DNA from: Proteiniphilum sp. UBA5267
GTDB lineage: Bacteria; Bacteroidota; Bacteroidia; Bacteroidales; Dysgonomonadaceae
Direction: 5' to 3'
DNA: 6,162 nt
Assembly: GCA_002411515.1 (NCBI GenBank)
Contig: DHTF01000061.1
Span: 1-6,162 of the forward strand
Below are positions 6,144 to 6,162 of the stretch, in pieces (the stretch's first letter is position 1; each line of letters opens with the position of its first letter). The position numbers and the translations under genes are program-made. The notes under the pieces were generated by a model that saw only the letters and a program-made list of their open reading frames with translations, was not told where the DNA came from and ran no database searches.

Positions 6144-6161
6144 TAACGTGAGTTCGGGATA
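6144..6161 (-). repeat. Right 18-bp terminal inverted repeat
   Basis: TAACGTGAGTTCGGGATA is the exact reverse complement of bases 1-18. It begins on the base after the stop codon of the SRPBCC gene. No further copy was noticed inside the window. Confidence 0.85.
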
Positions 6162-6162
6162 A

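Larger units (their letters stand above)
1..6162. mobile_element. Putative inverted-repeat-bounded arsenic-resistance cassette
   Basis: The window is bounded by an 18-bp perfect inverted repeat (1-18 and 6144-6161), and eight genes fill nearly all the space between. No transposase, integrase or resolvase gene is visible. The arrangement fits either a non-autonomous transposon mobilised in trans, or the passenger segment between two oppositely oriented insertion sequences whose ends just enter the window. Target-site duplications cannot be seen because the window ends at the repeats. Mobility is inferred; the repeats themselves are seen directly. Confidence 0.42.

Overview
This 6.16 kb window carries a compact, nearly complete arsenic-resistance (ars) operon. 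The host looks like a member of the Bacteroidota, probably order Bacteroidales. The grounds are two textbook Bacteroidota-type promoters (TTTG, 20 nt, TAnnTTTG) that face away from each other, the general lack of Shine-Dalgarno sequences, the fairly AT-rich intergenic DNA, and a GreA/GreB-family protein with the N-terminal style (MSRGFVKE..) I associate with that phylum. I cannot fix the genus from sequence alone.

Layout. Positions 1-18 are the left copy of an 18-bp perfect inverted repeat. Next, on the minus strand, is a gre-type transcription elongation factor (37-540). A 260-bp intergenic region (541-800) holds back-to-back promoters and a perfect palindromic operator. Seven plus-strand genes follow: arsR (801-1130), a 100-bp gap with a second ArsR-like operator, arsD (1231-1557), arsA (1576-3285), arsM (about 3291-4088), arsC (4096-4521), acr3 (4570-5622) and an SRPBCC/AHSA1-family gene (5709-6143). 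The stop codon of the last gene directly abuts the right copy of the inverted repeat (6144-6161).

How the genes work together. ArsC (thioredoxin-coupled type, Cys9/Cys81/Cys88) would reduce arsenate to arsenite. ArsD (Cys12-Cys13-Cys18) would collect arsenite and pass it to the ArsA ATPase (Cys117/Cys176/Cys421 metal site, two P-loops). ArsA would energise or assist efflux through Acr3 (TM4 Cys121, TM9 Glu297). ArsM would methylate arsenite with SAM. ArsR would repress the operon by binding GTTCG-N8-CGAAC sites, the first of which encloses the -7 box of the arsR promoter. The roles of the gre-like factor and the SRPBCC protein here are unknown.

The most unusual feature is that the whole gene set lies between two identical 18-bp inverted repeats, with no transposase inside. 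Both outermost genes are transcribed outward and stop at or close to a repeat. This suggests a mobile or formerly mobile cassette, or the passenger segment between two oppositely oriented insertion sequences, but the flanks needed to decide lie outside the window.
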